A stretch of DNA of 64,000 nucleotides from Microbacterium phyllosphaerae (GCF_017876435.1 NZ_JAGIOA010000001.1:3664651-3728650); one strand, 5' to 3'. Shown: positions 1-8,477, numbered from the stretch's first letter. A program made the numbers and translations. The notes: a model not told the origin generated them from the letters alone.

Positions 1-117
1 GGAGCCGCCGCGATCGACCTTCTCGCCAAGCGCATCGCCGACCCCACGCGTCCGGTGCATCGGGTGTCACTGAGCCCGACGATGCACGCCAGGGAGTCGT
101 CGGCTCCACCCGCCTGA
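1..117 (+). CDS. LacI-family regulator, C-terminal fragment (cut by window edge)
   Basis: Only the last 38 codons lie in the window, ending at TGA 115-117. The peptide runs through AAIDLLAKRIADP and VHRVSLSPTMHARESS, which matches the usual end of LacI/GalR effector-binding domains (helix, R-I-x-D/P, then a strand and V/L-x-R-x-S). It is probably a sugar-responsive repressor that would dimerise through this domain. The stop codon lies inside a 39-bp sequence repeated at the end of the next gene. The DNA-binding half is outside the window, so the target cannot be named. Confidence 0.6.
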   Translation, partial: GAAAIDLLAKRIADPTRPVHRVSLSPTMHARESSAPPA

Positions 118-159
118 CGTCAGCGCGCGCTCGCGCGCTGGGTCCTCCACGCGCCAGGC

Positions 160-245
160 GCATCCCGCGACTCAGGCGGGGTCAATTCCGCATCCCGCGA
201 CTCAGGCGGGGTCGATTCCGCATCCCGCGACTCAGGCGGGGTCAA
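160..245. repeat. 30-bp tandem repeat, nearly three units
   Basis: Units start at 160, 190 and 220 with an exact 30-base period. Each opens with GCATCCCGCGACTCAGGCGG and carries the core GCGGGGTCAATTC or GCGGGGTCGATTC. Units 1 and 2 differ by one base; unit 3 breaks off after about 25 bases. The array lies in the gap between two converging genes, so a non-coding role (transcription end or chromosome architecture) is more likely than a coding one. There are no spacers, so it is not CRISPR. Confidence 0.9.
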
Positions 246-270
246 AAGAGCATCCGAATCAGCCGTTTCC

Positions 271-330
271 GGTGTCGAATTGACCCCGCACCGCGAGTCC
301 GGTGTCGAATCGACCCGCAGCGGGCACGGC
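271..330. repeat. Two diverged inverted copies of the 30-bp unit
   Basis: Two units start at 271 and 301, again with a 30-base period. They carry GAATTGACCCCGC (277-289) and GAATCGACCCGC (307-318), the reverse complement of the core of the 160-245 array. The rest of the unit (GGTGTC and CGCGAGTCC) differs from the forward array. The region is therefore two head-to-head arrays of the same period that can fold back on each other. Confidence 0.75.
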
Positions 331-360
331 GGCGCACGAGGCGGCTCCACCCGCCTGACG

Positions 361-1380
361 TCAGCGCGCGCTGGCGCGCTCGACGAGAAGGGTCGGCACG
401 ACGGCGGATGCCTCGACCCCCGCCGTCCCCTCGATCTGAGCCACGAGCAGGTCGACGGCGCGGTGCGCGAGAGCGGTGAAGTCCTGACGGATCGTCGTCA
501 ACGGAGGGCGGTAGTTGGCGGCATCCGGCACGTCGTCGAATCCGATCACGCTGACGTCCTCAGGAATCCGGCGCCCGGCCTCGGCGAGCGCGCGCAGCAG
601 CCCCAGCGCCATCTGGTCGTTGGCGCAGAAGACGGCGGATGCTGCGCTAAGCGCATCGCCCGCGGCGAACCCGGCCTCGGCCGACCAGTCACCGCGCGCC
701 ACCGCCGGAGGTTCGATGCCCGCGGCGACGAGGGTCTCGCGCCAGCCGCGCTCGCGCTCGGCTGCGGCGAACGAGTCGGCCGGACCCGCGAGATGGTGCA
801 CGGAGTCGTGCCCGAGGCTCAGCAGATGCGCGGTCGCCGCAGCGGCACCGCCGACGTGGTCGCTGTGCACGACGGCGAGGTCGGCTGTGGCCGGTGCATC
901 GACGACCACCAGGCGCAGTCCCGCCGGGCGCTGCGCCGCGGGAACCAGGGCGGATGCCTCGTTCAGCACGATCGCGCCGTCGACCTCCTGCTCGGCGAGG
1001 CGCTCGAACGCGTCGGCGACGCTCTCGCCCGCGGTCACGAGGGTGAGGGCGTACCCGCGCTCAGCCGCCGCTTCGGCGGTGGCCTGCAGCATCCGCGAGT
1101 TGCCGACCGTCGCGAGCGTGGTGACGACGAGTCCGATGGTCTGAGAGCGGCCGGTACGCAGGGCTCGGGCGGCACGGTGCGGGCGGTATCCGAGCTCGGC
1201 CATGGCCTGCTCGACCCGCTCGCGGGTGGCGGGATCGACCCGGGGGCTCTCGTTCACGACGCGAGAGACGGTCTGCCCCGAGACGCCGGCGCGCGAGGCG
1301 ACCATCGCCATCGACACGCGGCCCGACGAGGGGCGGCGGCGGCGCGGCCTGCCGGCATCGCGCAGGAGGTCGTCTTCCAT
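361..1380 (-). CDS. LacI-family transcriptional repressor of the gal operon
   Basis: This 339-residue protein has a LacI helix-turn-helix at about residues 23-43 (VSMAMVASRAGVSGQTVSRV) and hinge helix ALRTGRSQTIG, followed by a periplasmic-binding-type sensor domain to the end. Length is normal for the family. ATG 1380 is preceded by GAAGGAG at a good distance. It is divergent from galT, and the 71-bp gap contains a LacI-type palindrome over the galT start, so it most likely represses galTKE until galactose or a derivative binds. Regulation of galTKE is inferred from position; the ligand is unknown. Confidence 0.9.
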   Translation of the reverse strand: MEDDLLRDAGRPRRRRPSSGRVSMAMVASRAGVSGQTVSRVVNESPRVDPATRERVEQAMAELGYRPHRAARALRTGRSQTIGLVVTTLATVGNSRMLQATAEAAAERGYALTLVTAGESVADAFERLAEQEVDGAIVLNEASALVPAAQRPAGLRLVVVDAPATADLAVVHSDHVGGAAAATAHLLSLGHDSVHHLAGPADSFAAAERERGWRETLVAAGIEPPAVARGDWSAEAGFAAGDALSAASAVFCANDQMALGLLRALAEAGRRIPEDVSVIGFDDVPDAANYRPPLTTIRQDFTALAHRAVDLLVAQIEGTAGVEASAVVPTLLVERASAR

Positions 1381-1413
1381 GGCGGGCGCTCCTTCAGCCG
1401 TTCACACTCGGAA

Positions 1414-1458
1414 TGTTGACGTTACCACGGACCTGTGCGTACCATGTTTACGTGAACA
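1414..1458 (+). promoter_or_regulatory. galT promoter with LacI-type operator, probably leaderless
   Basis: TTGACG (1416-1421), 18 bases, TACCAT (1440-1445), 6 bases, then GTG 1452. This spacing puts the transcript start on or next to the start codon. TGTTTACGTGAACA (1445-1458) is a 14-bp palindrome with one mismatched pair, typical of LacI-family operators, and covers the start site. A weaker relative, TGTTGACGTTACCA (1414-1427), overlaps the -35. Binding at either site would block RNA polymerase. Confidence 0.7.
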
Positions 1459-2663
1459 CGCACGAATCCCCTGAGTTGCGAACCGAGACCCTTTCCGCCG
1501 GAATCATCAAGCGAGCGACCACGCTCGCCGACGGCCGCGAGCTGATCTACTTCGACGACCCCGACACGACGCTCGGCGAAGAGCGTTCTGTCGATTCCCG
1601 CACCCTCGACCCGCGCGGCGAGACCGCGACGATGCGCCTCGACGTGCTCACGGGAGACTGGATCACGGTCGCCGCGAACCGCCAGAACCGCGTCATGATG
1701 CCGAGCGCCGACGCCGACCCGCTCGCGCCGCAGTCGCCGACCAACCCGTCGGAGGTGCCGTCGCGCTACGACGTCGCCGTGTTCGAGAACCGCTCCCCCG
1801 CTTTCGGGCCCGCCCTGGCCGAGGCCACCGGCACCGCCCCCGGGGCGAGCAACCCTCCCCGCGGCCTCGACGACCTCGGCGCCCTCGGCCTCGGCCGCAC
1901 CCGCACCTCGGTCGGACGCTGCGAGGTCGTCTGCTTCAGCCCCGAGCACACCGGCTCATTCGGCACGCAGTCGGTCACGCGCGCCCGCACCGTGATCGAG
2001 GCCTGGGCCGACCGCACCGCCGCGCTCTCGAAGCTCCCCGGCATCGAGCAGATCTTCCCGTTCGAGAACCGCGGCGAGGCGATCGGCGTGACGCTCCCCC
2101 ACCCGCACGGCCAGATCTACGCCTACCCCTACGTGACGCCGCGCACGACCCGGGTGCTCGACTCGATCGAACGCACCGCGCCCGATCTGTTCCAGCACAT
2201 CCTCGAGTCCGAGCAGGCGTCCGAGCGCGTCGTGTTCCGCGGCGAGCACTGGACCGCCTTCGTGCCCTTCGCCGCCCGCTGGCCCCTCGAGGTGCATCTG
2301 ATGCCGCACCGCCACGTTCCGGACTTCGCCGAGACGACGGATGCCGAGCGCGACGAGCTCGCTCCCCTCTACCTGCGCCTGCTCCGCGGCGTCGACGCGC
2401 TCTACGACACCCCGACCCCGTACATCGCCGCCTGGCACCAGGCCCCGGTCAACGTCGGTCGTGACAGCGTGCGGCTGCACCTGCAGCTGACGAGCCCGCG
2501 GCGCGCGGCCGACAAGCTCAAGTTCCTCGCCGGTTCCGAAGCGGCGATGTGGGCGTGGGCCGCCGAGATCACCCCCGAACAGGGCGCCGCCCGCATCCGC
2601 GAGGCCATCGCACAGGCAGACGCCGCCCACGCCGCAGACTCATCAGAAGAGGTATCCGCATGA
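1452..2663 (+). CDS. galT: Galactose-1-phosphate uridylyltransferase
   Basis: GalT exchanges UDP between UDP-glucose and galactose-1-phosphate, the middle step of the cytosolic Leloir pathway. The 403-residue product carries LPHPHGQIYAYPY with the His-Pro-His active-site triad, and a C-terminal HQAPVN segment. It is longer than the E. coli enzyme (about 350) but normal for actinobacteria. I chose GTG 1452 over ATG 1413 because the promoter places the transcript start there; the 13 extra codons of the longer form would lie inside the promoter. The stop overlaps the galK ATG by 3 bases (ATGA), so the two are translationally coupled. Confidence 0.93.
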   Translation: MNTHESPELRTETLSAGIIKRATTLADGRELIYFDDPDTTLGEERSVDSRTLDPRGETATMRLDVLTGDWITVAANRQNRVMMPSADADPLAPQSPTNPSEVPSRYDVAVFENRSPAFGPALAEATGTAPGASNPPRGLDDLGALGLGRTRTSVGRCEVVCFSPEHTGSFGTQSVTRARTVIEAWADRTAALSKLPGIEQIFPFENRGEAIGVTLPHPHGQIYAYPYVTPRTTRVLDSIERTAPDLFQHILESEQASERVVFRGEHWTAFVPFAARWPLEVHLMPHRHVPDFAETTDAERDELAPLYLRLLRGVDALYDTPTPYIAAWHQAPVNVGRDSVRLHLQLTSPRRAADKLKFLAGSEAAMWAWAAEITPEQGAARIREAIAQADAAHAADSSEEVSA

Positions 2664-3856
2664 CCGCCACCGACGACGCCGCGACCGCGCTCTTCGCCGA
2701 GCTCACCGGCCAGGCCCCCGCAGGAGTCTGGTCCGCCCCTGGCCGGGTGAACCTCATCGGAGAGCACACCGACTACAACGACGGCTTCGTGCTACCGTTC
2801 GCGATCCCCCATCGCACGGTCGCCGCCGTCGGCACGCGCGACGATCGCCGCATCCGTGTCGCCTCGACCTTCGCCGACGAACCGGTCGAGGTCGCGATCG
2901 ACGAGCTCGCGCAGCTGTTCCCGACGCCGACCGGTTCCGCGCCGGCGGTTCCCGAGTGGGCGGCGTACCCGCTCGGCGTCGCCTGGGCGCTGCGTCAGGC
3001 CGAGGGCGCTGCCGACAGCGTGATCACCGGCTCGGGGCTCGACATCGCGATCGCCTCCGACGTCCCCGTGGGCGCGGGCCTCTCGTCGTCCGCCGCGATC
3101 GAGGGCGCCACGGCATCCGCCCTCAACGACCTGTGGGACGCGGGACTCGACCGCACGGCCCTCGCCCGCGTCGGTCGCCGCGCCGAGAACGAGGCCGTCG
3201 GCGCCCCGACCGGCATCATGGACCAGATGGCCTCGATGCTCGGCGAGCCCGACGCCGCGATCTTCCTCGACTGCCGCTCCCTCGACGCGAACCTGGTGCC
3301 GGTCGGCATCGCCGAGGCCGGCCTCGCGATCCTTGTGATGGACACCCGCGTCAAGCACGCGCACTCCACGGGCGGCTACGGCGAGCGCCGGGCCGCGTGC
3401 GAGCGTGGCGCGGCGATCATGGGCGTGCCGAGCCTCCGCGATGTCTCGGTCGACGACCTCCCCCGCGCCGCAGAGCTCATGGACGACGTGACCTTCCGCC
3501 GCGTCCGCCACGTGGTCACCGAGAACCAGCGCGTGCTCGACACCGTGCGCGTGCTGCGCGAGGAGGGTGCCCGCGCGATCGGCGATCTGCTCGTCGCCTC
3601 GCACGCCTCCATGCGCGACGACTTCGAGATCTCGGTGCCCGAGCTCGACACGGCGGTCGAGGCGGCCCTCGCGGCCGGGGCGATCGGCGCACGGATGACC
3701 GGCGGCGGGTTCGGCGGTGCGGCGATCGCGCTCATCGAGCAGGATGCCGTGCAGCAGGTGACGGATGCCGTGAACGCGGCGTTCGCGGCATCCGCCTTCA
3801 CCGCTCCCGTGATCTTCACCGTCACTCCGTCGGCCGGCGCGCACCGCGACGCCTGA
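2660..3856 (+). CDS. galK: Galactokinase
   Basis: GalK phosphorylates alpha-D-galactose with ATP at O1. The 398-residue protein shows all three GHMP-kinase motifs: the galactokinase signature GRVNLIGEHTDYND (28-41), the ATP-binding PVGAGLSSSAA (136-146), and GGGFGGAAI near residue 350. It is the second gene of galTKE and overlaps galT by ATGA. Length and motif order are canonical. Confidence 0.96.
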   Translation: MTATDDAATALFAELTGQAPAGVWSAPGRVNLIGEHTDYNDGFVLPFAIPHRTVAAVGTRDDRRIRVASTFADEPVEVAIDELAQLFPTPTGSAPAVPEWAAYPLGVAWALRQAEGAADSVITGSGLDIAIASDVPVGAGLSSSAAIEGATASALNDLWDAGLDRTALARVGRRAENEAVGAPTGIMDQMASMLGEPDAAIFLDCRSLDANLVPVGIAEAGLAILVMDTRVKHAHSTGGYGERRAACERGAAIMGVPSLRDVSVDDLPRAAELMDDVTFRRVRHVVTENQRVLDTVRVLREEGARAIGDLLVASHASMRDDFEISVPELDTAVEAALAAGAIGARMTGGGFGGAAIALIEQDAVQQVTDAVNAAFAASAFTAPVIFTVTPSAGAHRDA

Positions 3857-3883
3857 CACCGTCCCGATCCTTCTGTGACACCC

Positions 3884-3968
3884 GTCCCGATCTGCGGAGC
3901 CCGCCCCGATCTGCGGCCGAATCCGGCCGATTCACCCGCAGATCGGGACCGCGTCCGCAGATCGGGAC
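3884..3968. repeat. Nested inverted repeat between galK and galE
   Basis: CCCGATCTGCGG occurs at 3886-3897 and 3905-3916, and its reverse complement CCGCAGATCGGG at 3936-3947 and 3955-3966. The outer pair extends to 14 bp (GTCCCGATCTGCGG with CCGCAGATCGGGAC). Two direct and two inverted copies can form a long hairpin or two alternative ones. There is no T tract, so it is not a classical terminator; it could attenuate galE, protect the galTK mRNA, or be a short mobile repeat. Confidence 0.85.
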
Positions 3969-4024
3969 GCCACAGGTCGGGTTCCGCCCTGAAATACTGA
4001 ACTCTCCACCACCTGAGGAGCACC

Positions 4025-5002
4025 ATGTCCTGGATCGTGACCGGCGGCGCCGGATACATCGGCTCGCACGTCGTACGCGCACTCGCGGATGCGGGGCTGA
4101 CGCCCGTCATCCTCGACGACCTCTCCAGCGGGGTGGCGTCGTTCGCGCCCGAGGGCGTGCCGTTCGTGCAGGGTTCGATCCTCGACCGCGCGCTCGTCGA
4201 GAAGACGCTCCGTGATCACGACGCCGACGGAGTCATCCACGTCGCCGGTTTCAAGTACGCCGGCGTCTCGGTGCAGCGCCCGCTGCACACGTACGCGCAG
4301 AACGTCGAGGGCACCCGCGTGATCCTCGAGGCCATGGAGGCCGCGGGAGTCGGCAACATCGTCTTCTCGTCGTCTGCCGCCGTGTTCGGCACGCCGGATG
4401 TGGCGCTCGTCGTCGAAGACACCGCCAAGAGGCCGGCGAGCCCGTACGGGGAATCCAAGCTCATCGGCGAGTGGCTGCTGCGCGACCAGGCCATCGCGAC
4501 CGCGGAGTCCGAGACGCCGCTGCGCCACACGTCGCTGCGGTACTTCAATGTCGTCGGCTCGGCCGACCCGACGGTCTACGACGTCAGCCCGCACAACCTC
4601 TTCCCCATCGTGTTCGAGGCGCTCATCGCCGGCAAGACCCCCAAGATCTTCGGCGACGACTACGACACCGAAGACGGCACCAATGTGCGCGACTACGTGC
4701 ATGTGGGCGACATCGCCGCGGCGCACGTCGCAGCCGCCCAGCGTCTGCTGGCCGGCGAGTCGATCGAGCCCGCGTACAACCTCGGCTCCGGCGACGGGCT
4801 CAGCGTGAAGCAGATCATGGATGCCGTGGCCCGCGTCACCGGCATCGACTTCACTCCCGAGATCGGCCCCCGCCGCGCCGGCGACCCCGACCGCATCGTC
4901 GCCACCGGTGAGCTCGCCGCCCGCGACCTCGACTGGAAGATGCGGTACACGGTCGACGAGATGGTGCGCACGGGCTGGGAGGCTCGTCAGGCCGCTTCCT
5001 GA
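4025..5002 (+). CDS. galE: UDP-glucose 4-epimerase
   Basis: GalE interconverts UDP-galactose and UDP-glucose using bound NAD. The 325-residue extended SDR has the NAD motif GGAGYIGS (7-14), a serine cluster VFSSSAAVFG (113-122) and the catalytic YGESK (Tyr141, Lys145). GAGGAG lies just upstream of ATG 4025. A 168-bp gap with the inverted repeat separates it from galK, so it may be expressed partly on its own. Its last 16 bases overlap the end of the convergent transporter gene, leaving no room for a terminator between them. Confidence 0.95.
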   Translation: MSWIVTGGAGYIGSHVVRALADAGLTPVILDDLSSGVASFAPEGVPFVQGSILDRALVEKTLRDHDADGVIHVAGFKYAGVSVQRPLHTYAQNVEGTRVILEAMEAAGVGNIVFSSSAAVFGTPDVALVVEDTAKRPASPYGESKLIGEWLLRDQAIATAESETPLRHTSLRYFNVVGSADPTVYDVSPHNLFPIVFEALIAGKTPKIFGDDYDTEDGTNVRDYVHVGDIAAAHVAAAQRLLAGESIEPAYNLGSGDGLSVKQIMDAVARVTGIDFTPEIGPRRAGDPDRIVATGELAARDLDWKMRYTVDEMVRTGWEARQAAS

Positions 5003-6330
5003 TCTCCGAGGTCTCGGGTGCGGATCGGGTAGAGCCAGAAGCAGAGCCAGGCGAGGGCGGCGAACACGAGCGGCACCACCGCGACCATCACGCGGATGCC
5101 GCCGTCGACCGCCTCGGGTTGGGCGTCGCCGAGCGATGCGTCGAAGCCGGATGCCGTGAGCACCACCGCCGCGACGATCGCCTGCAGCACGACCGACCCG
5201 CGCACCACGAAGCCGTTCACGCCGAAGTAGGCGCCCTCCCGGCGATGCCCTGTGCGCACCGCATCCTCGTCGATGATCTGGGCGAGCACGACCTCGAGCA
5301 GCTGCAGCAGACCGCCGACGCCCACTCCCACCGCGACCCCGACGAGGGCCGCCGCCATCACGGTCGACGGCAGCAGGTATCCGAGCATCGCGATGCCGAA
5401 GACCGCGACGCTCCACAGGAGAGCCGTGCGCGGTGAGGTGCGCCGCACGACCGCGCTCCAGAGGACGATCGACGGGATCGCCGTGACGAAGATGGCACCG
5501 AGCAGCAGACTGCCCTCGCCCTCGGCCGCACCGAGCGAGTACCGCACGTAGAACGGGATCGCCGCGAGCACCACCGCGATCGCCGTCTGGATGAACAGCG
5601 ACCCGAGCACGTAGGGGACGAACGCGCGATTCGCGAACGTGTAGGTCAGCTGATCGCGCCAGCGCATCGCCTCGGACGCCGCCTCCGGCACTCGACGCTC
5701 GATCATGCCGCCGACGAACGACCACACGAGCAGCACCAGGCAGACGGTCGCGAGCACGACCGCCATGCCCGGCCAGCCGATCCGCCCGTACAGCGCGGGG
5801 GCGCCCGCCGTGCCGAGCACGATGCCGAGGATCGCGAAGATCTGCCGGGGCACATTGCCCCTGGCGCGCTCGTCGGTGGTGCGGAAGATCTCGGGGAACA
5901 GCGCCGAGATGTTGAGCACGACGACCACGAACGCGATGTCGTACACCGCGACGACGATCAGGAACCAGACGATCAACCCGGCGGCCGGCAGCTCCGGCGG
6001 CATCCACACCAGCGCGAACGCGACCACGAGCGGCACGATCCCGAGACCGATCCAGGGGATGCGGCGGCCCCAGGGCGTGCGGATGCGGTCGGACAGCGCG
6101 CCGACGACCGGGTTGAGCACGGCGTTCAGCACCCCGTGCGCGATCATCGCTGCGGCCACCCATGTGGGTTCGACGCCGAGGTGGGTGACGTAGAAGTAGA
6201 CGACGAACGCCGAGAACGTCTGCGTCATGAGCTGCGTCGGGAATCCGGATGCTCCGAACGCGATCGCCTGCGCCCTCGTGGGCGCGGCATTCAACCGTCG
6301 GTCTCGAAGACGCGTCGTCAGCGAGGTCAT
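4987..6330 (-). CDS. GPH-family (MelB-like) sugar:cation symporter
   Basis: This 447-residue membrane protein has about 12 hydrophobic segments and the glycoside-pentoside-hexuronide signature LSDRIRTPWGRRIPWIG after the second pair of helices. The family imports glycosides with H+ or Na+. ATG 6330 overlaps the stop of the upstream deacetylase gene (ATGA), so I prefer it to the start 13 codons further out. Cotranscription with a ROK regulator and a ChbG-type deacetylase points to an oligosaccharide substrate, possibly N-acetylated; this is inference. Confidence 0.85.
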   Translation of the reverse strand: MTSLTTRLRDRRLNAAPTRAQAIAFGASGFPTQLMTQTFSAFVVYFYVTHLGVEPTWVAAAMIAHGVLNAVLNPVVGALSDRIRTPWGRRIPWIGLGIVPLVVAFALVWMPPELPAAGLIVWFLIVVAVYDIAFVVVVLNISALFPEIFRTTDERARGNVPRQIFAILGIVLGTAGAPALYGRIGWPGMAVVLATVCLVLLVWSFVGGMIERRVPEAASEAMRWRDQLTYTFANRAFVPYVLGSLFIQTAIAVVLAAIPFYVRYSLGAAEGEGSLLLGAIFVTAIPSIVLWSAVVRRTSPRTALLWSVAVFGIAMLGYLLPSTVMAAALVGVAVGVGVGGLLQLLEVVLAQIIDEDAVRTGHRREGAYFGVNGFVVRGSVVLQAIVAAVVLTASGFDASLGDAQPEAVDGGIRVMVAVVPLVFAALAWLCFWLYPIRTRDLGDQEAA

Positions 6331-7235
6331 GCGCTCTCTCTCCGCTGCAGGTCGCGCAGGTCGCGCCACCCCAGCCTGATCAGTCCCTCGTCGGCGATCG
6401 CCTGCAGCACCGCCGGATCCGACAGCAGACGCAGCTCGTGCCCCCGCTTCACGGCGCCGTAGTCGACGGCGGCACGCAGCTCGTCGTCGTCGACCATCGG
6501 ATGCAGGTAGATCTCCGTCACTCCCGAAGGCACCGCCCGCAGCAGCGCGATGAACCCGTCTCGTACCTGCTCGTACGACTCGTCGGGTGCGGCGTCGAAG
6601 GGATGGCTCCAGAGGCGGTCGATGATCTCGACGCCGAACGCGTCGGCCCCGGCCGCAGCCTCGGCGAGCTTCGCCTGCAGCGCGGCATCGTCTTCCGTGC
6701 CCTCCATGCTCCGAGGCAGCCGGAACGGCAGCCCGTGGCGCGCGGCCAGCTCGAACACGGGCCGCAGGAAGTCGCGTCCGGTGAGCAGCCCGTAGACCGA
6801 CCCCATGTGGTTGTCGAGGTGGGTCACATCGACACCGGCATCCAGTGCCGCCTGCAACTGGGCTGCGATCTCGGCCGCGACGTCATCGGTCGACGCGTGC
6901 TGCTCGATCTCGAGCGCACCGGCCGGGAAGTATCCGGCCGCATCGACCAGGGTCGTGCCTGTTCCGGTGAGCGGGCGCCACCGGTAGTCGGTCCACTCGC
7001 TCGTGAGCACGAGGTGCACTCCCACGTCGAGATCCGGTCGCGACGCGGCGAACGCGAGCGCCTCGGGGGCCCAGGCGCACGGCACCATCACCGTCGTGGA
7101 ATCGATGTGCCCTGCATCCAGCAGCTGGACGATCGCGGTGTTCGCCGCGTGGCACATACCGAAGTCGTCGGCGTTGATGATCACGGCTCGGGCGCCGGGG
7201 GCGAGCCCGAGTCGATCTGCGAGATCCGAGCTCAT
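6327..7235 (-). CDS. ChbG/YdjC-family carbohydrate deacetylase
   Basis: The 302-residue protein has the metal-site motifs of the YdjC family: INADDFGMCHAAN near residue 20, a central DVGVHLVLTSEW, and THLDNHMGSVYG further on. Family members remove one acetyl group from N-acetylated oligosaccharides such as diacetylchitobiose so that they can be processed or act as inducers. It overlaps the ROK gene by 4 bases and the symporter by ATGA, so the three proteins are made together. The exact sugar is not evident; no glycosidase is present in the operon. Confidence 0.85.
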   Translation of the reverse strand: MSSDLADRLGLAPGARAVIINADDFGMCHAANTAIVQLLDAGHIDSTTVMVPCAWAPEALAFAASRPDLDVGVHLVLTSEWTDYRWRPLTGTGTTLVDAAGYFPAGALEIEQHASTDDVAAEIAAQLQAALDAGVDVTHLDNHMGSVYGLLTGRDFLRPVFELAARHGLPFRLPRSMEGTEDDAALQAKLAEAAAGADAFGVEIIDRLWSHPFDAAPDESYEQVRDGFIALLRAVPSGVTEIYLHPMVDDDELRAAVDYGAVKRGHELRLLSDPAVLQAIADEGLIRLGWRDLRDLQRRESA

Positions 7236-8374
7236 CTGCGCTTCCTGTCTGCATCGGGAACGAGACGCGAGAACACGGTCGCGCGAAGAGCGGATGCCGC
7301 CTCACCCACCGCCCCGACCAGCGGCGCCTCCGGTCCGAACGACGAGACCGCGAACGTCAGAGGCAGTCTCGGAGCGAGGTTCTCGGCGTAGTAGTCGGCG
7401 ACGGCGTCGATCATCGCGGGGTGCGCAGCGGATCCGCTGAGGATGAACGCCTCAGGATCCAGCACGAGGGCGATGCTGCCGGCGATCAGAGTCAGTCGGC
7501 GCCCCATCTCGGCAGCCATCGCGATCGCGGCAGGGTCGCCGGCGTGCGCGGCATCGAGATGCTGGTCGACCGTCTCGTCGGGGTTGCGCCCGTTGGCGAG
7601 GGCGAGATCGCGCACGACCTCGTCGCCGAGCACGGGGGCTCCGATCGGCACCGGCGTCTGCGGCAGGTACATGACCTCGCCGGCGACTCCCGAGAAGCCG
7701 CGGTGCAGCACACCGTCGATCACGATGCCCGCGCCGAGCCCGTCGTCGAGCAGCAACAGGGCGAAGCTGGCGAGGTCGGCGCCGGTGCCCGCTGTCAGTT
7801 CTGCGAGCGCCGCCAGATTGACGTCGTTCTCGACGCGTACGGGGCAGCCGAGACGCTCCGAGAGCGCGTTCTTGAACGCACCCCCGTCTGGCCCCTGATC
7901 GTCGCGGATGCCGCCGTCGGCCGAGACGATGCCGGGGATGCCGACGACCGCGAGCTCCAGCGGCCCGGCGACCACTCGTCTGCAGGCGGTGACGAGCTCG
8001 ACGATGTGCTCCACCCGATCGCCCCGCACGGGGAACGGCGCGTGATGCTCGGCTCGGACGGCACCGGTCGGGTCGACGAGCACGACGTGGGCGGCATGGC
8101 CGTCGACGTGCACGGCGGCGGCGAGGCCGAGCTGCGGATGCAGCGCCACACGGCCCGCGGCGGGTCCTCGGGTCTCGCGGTCGACGCCTGCCGGCGCGAC
8201 CGCCGCGGCGCTCTCGAGCATCCGCAGCACCTGCGTCACCGCGGTGCGCGAGAGCCCGGTCTCGGTCGCGAGCGCGTTTCGCGTGAGTGGCCCTCGGCGA
8301 GCGAGCGTCTCGAGGATCGCACGTCCGTTGAGGGTGCGTAAGAGGGTCTGCGGGCCCGCCAGTGGTCTTGCCAT
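7232..8374 (-). CDS. ROK-family transcriptional regulator
   Basis: The 380-residue protein has an N-terminal winged helix (about 14-65, RNALATETGLSRTAVTQVL) joined to a ROK sugar-kinase-like domain, the layout of NagC/XylR-type repressors. It heads the operon ROK-deacetylase-symporter. A GGGGGG purine run precedes ATG 8374. It probably represses its own operon through the palindrome at 8409-8421 and responds to the imported sugar. The effector cannot be read from the sequence. Confidence 0.88.
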   Translation of the reverse strand: MARPLAGPQTLLRTLNGRAILETLARRGPLTRNALATETGLSRTAVTQVLRMLESAAAVAPAGVDRETRGPAAGRVALHPQLGLAAAVHVDGHAAHVVLVDPTGAVRAEHHAPFPVRGDRVEHIVELVTACRRVVAGPLELAVVGIPGIVSADGGIRDDQGPDGGAFKNALSERLGCPVRVENDVNLAALAELTAGTGADLASFALLLLDDGLGAGIVIDGVLHRGFSGVAGEVMYLPQTPVPIGAPVLGDEVVRDLALANGRNPDETVDQHLDAAHAGDPAAIAMAAEMGRRLTLIAGSIALVLDPEAFILSGSAAHPAMIDAVADYYAENLAPRLPLTFAVSSFGPEAPLVGAVGEAASALRATVFSRLVPDADRKRR

Positions 8375-8408
8375 GATGATCCCCCCGGATTCGACGTGCG
8401 CTCAGCAT

Positions 8409-8421
8409 GACACATCGTGTC
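8409..8421. promoter_or_regulatory. Palindrome upstream of the ROK operon (candidate operator)
   Basis: GACAC-ATC-GTGTC is a perfect 5-bp inverted repeat with a 3-base centre, 35 bp upstream of the ROK start, in the gap shared with the divergent acetyltransferase gene. Position and form fit a ROK-family operator, but no second copy supports it. Confidence 0.4.
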
Positions 8422-8477
8422 TCACTGGTCGAGGGGTCAGTCCGTCAGGTTCGACGGCGCTTCCAGAACACCGCTTC

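Larger units (their letters stand above)
101..380. repeat. 39-bp direct repeat (101-139 and 342-380) flanking the intergenic array
   Basis: Bases 101-139 and 342-380 are identical at 38 of 39 positions; the only difference is C at 132 against G at 373. The left copy covers the end of the upstream + gene; the right copy contains the last codons and stop of the lacI gene on the - strand. As a result the left copy also encodes RASAR-stop on the - strand, a duplicate of the lacI C-terminus. Each copy contains a GC-only hairpin (CAGCGCGCG/CGCGCGCTG on the left, AGCGCGC/GCGCGCT on the right) that could end transcription of the two converging genes. Confidence 0.85.

Noticed and set aside
160..245. 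Possible CRISPR array
   Set aside because: The 30-base units are directly contiguous without unique spacers, and no cas genes are present.
120..350. 76-residue reading frame on - through the repeats (PESRDAE-type repeats)
   Set aside because: It only translates the 30-bp tandem repeat; no promoter or ribosome site, and its C-terminus is the copied lacI end.
280..1419. Long open frame on + opposite lacI
   Set aside because: Arg/Gly-rich antisense translation of a clear LacI protein; typical in 70% GC DNA.
3932..6163. 743-codon open frame on -
   Set aside because: Runs antisense to galE and out of frame through the GPH symporter gene; composition is non-protein-like and both real genes have family motifs.
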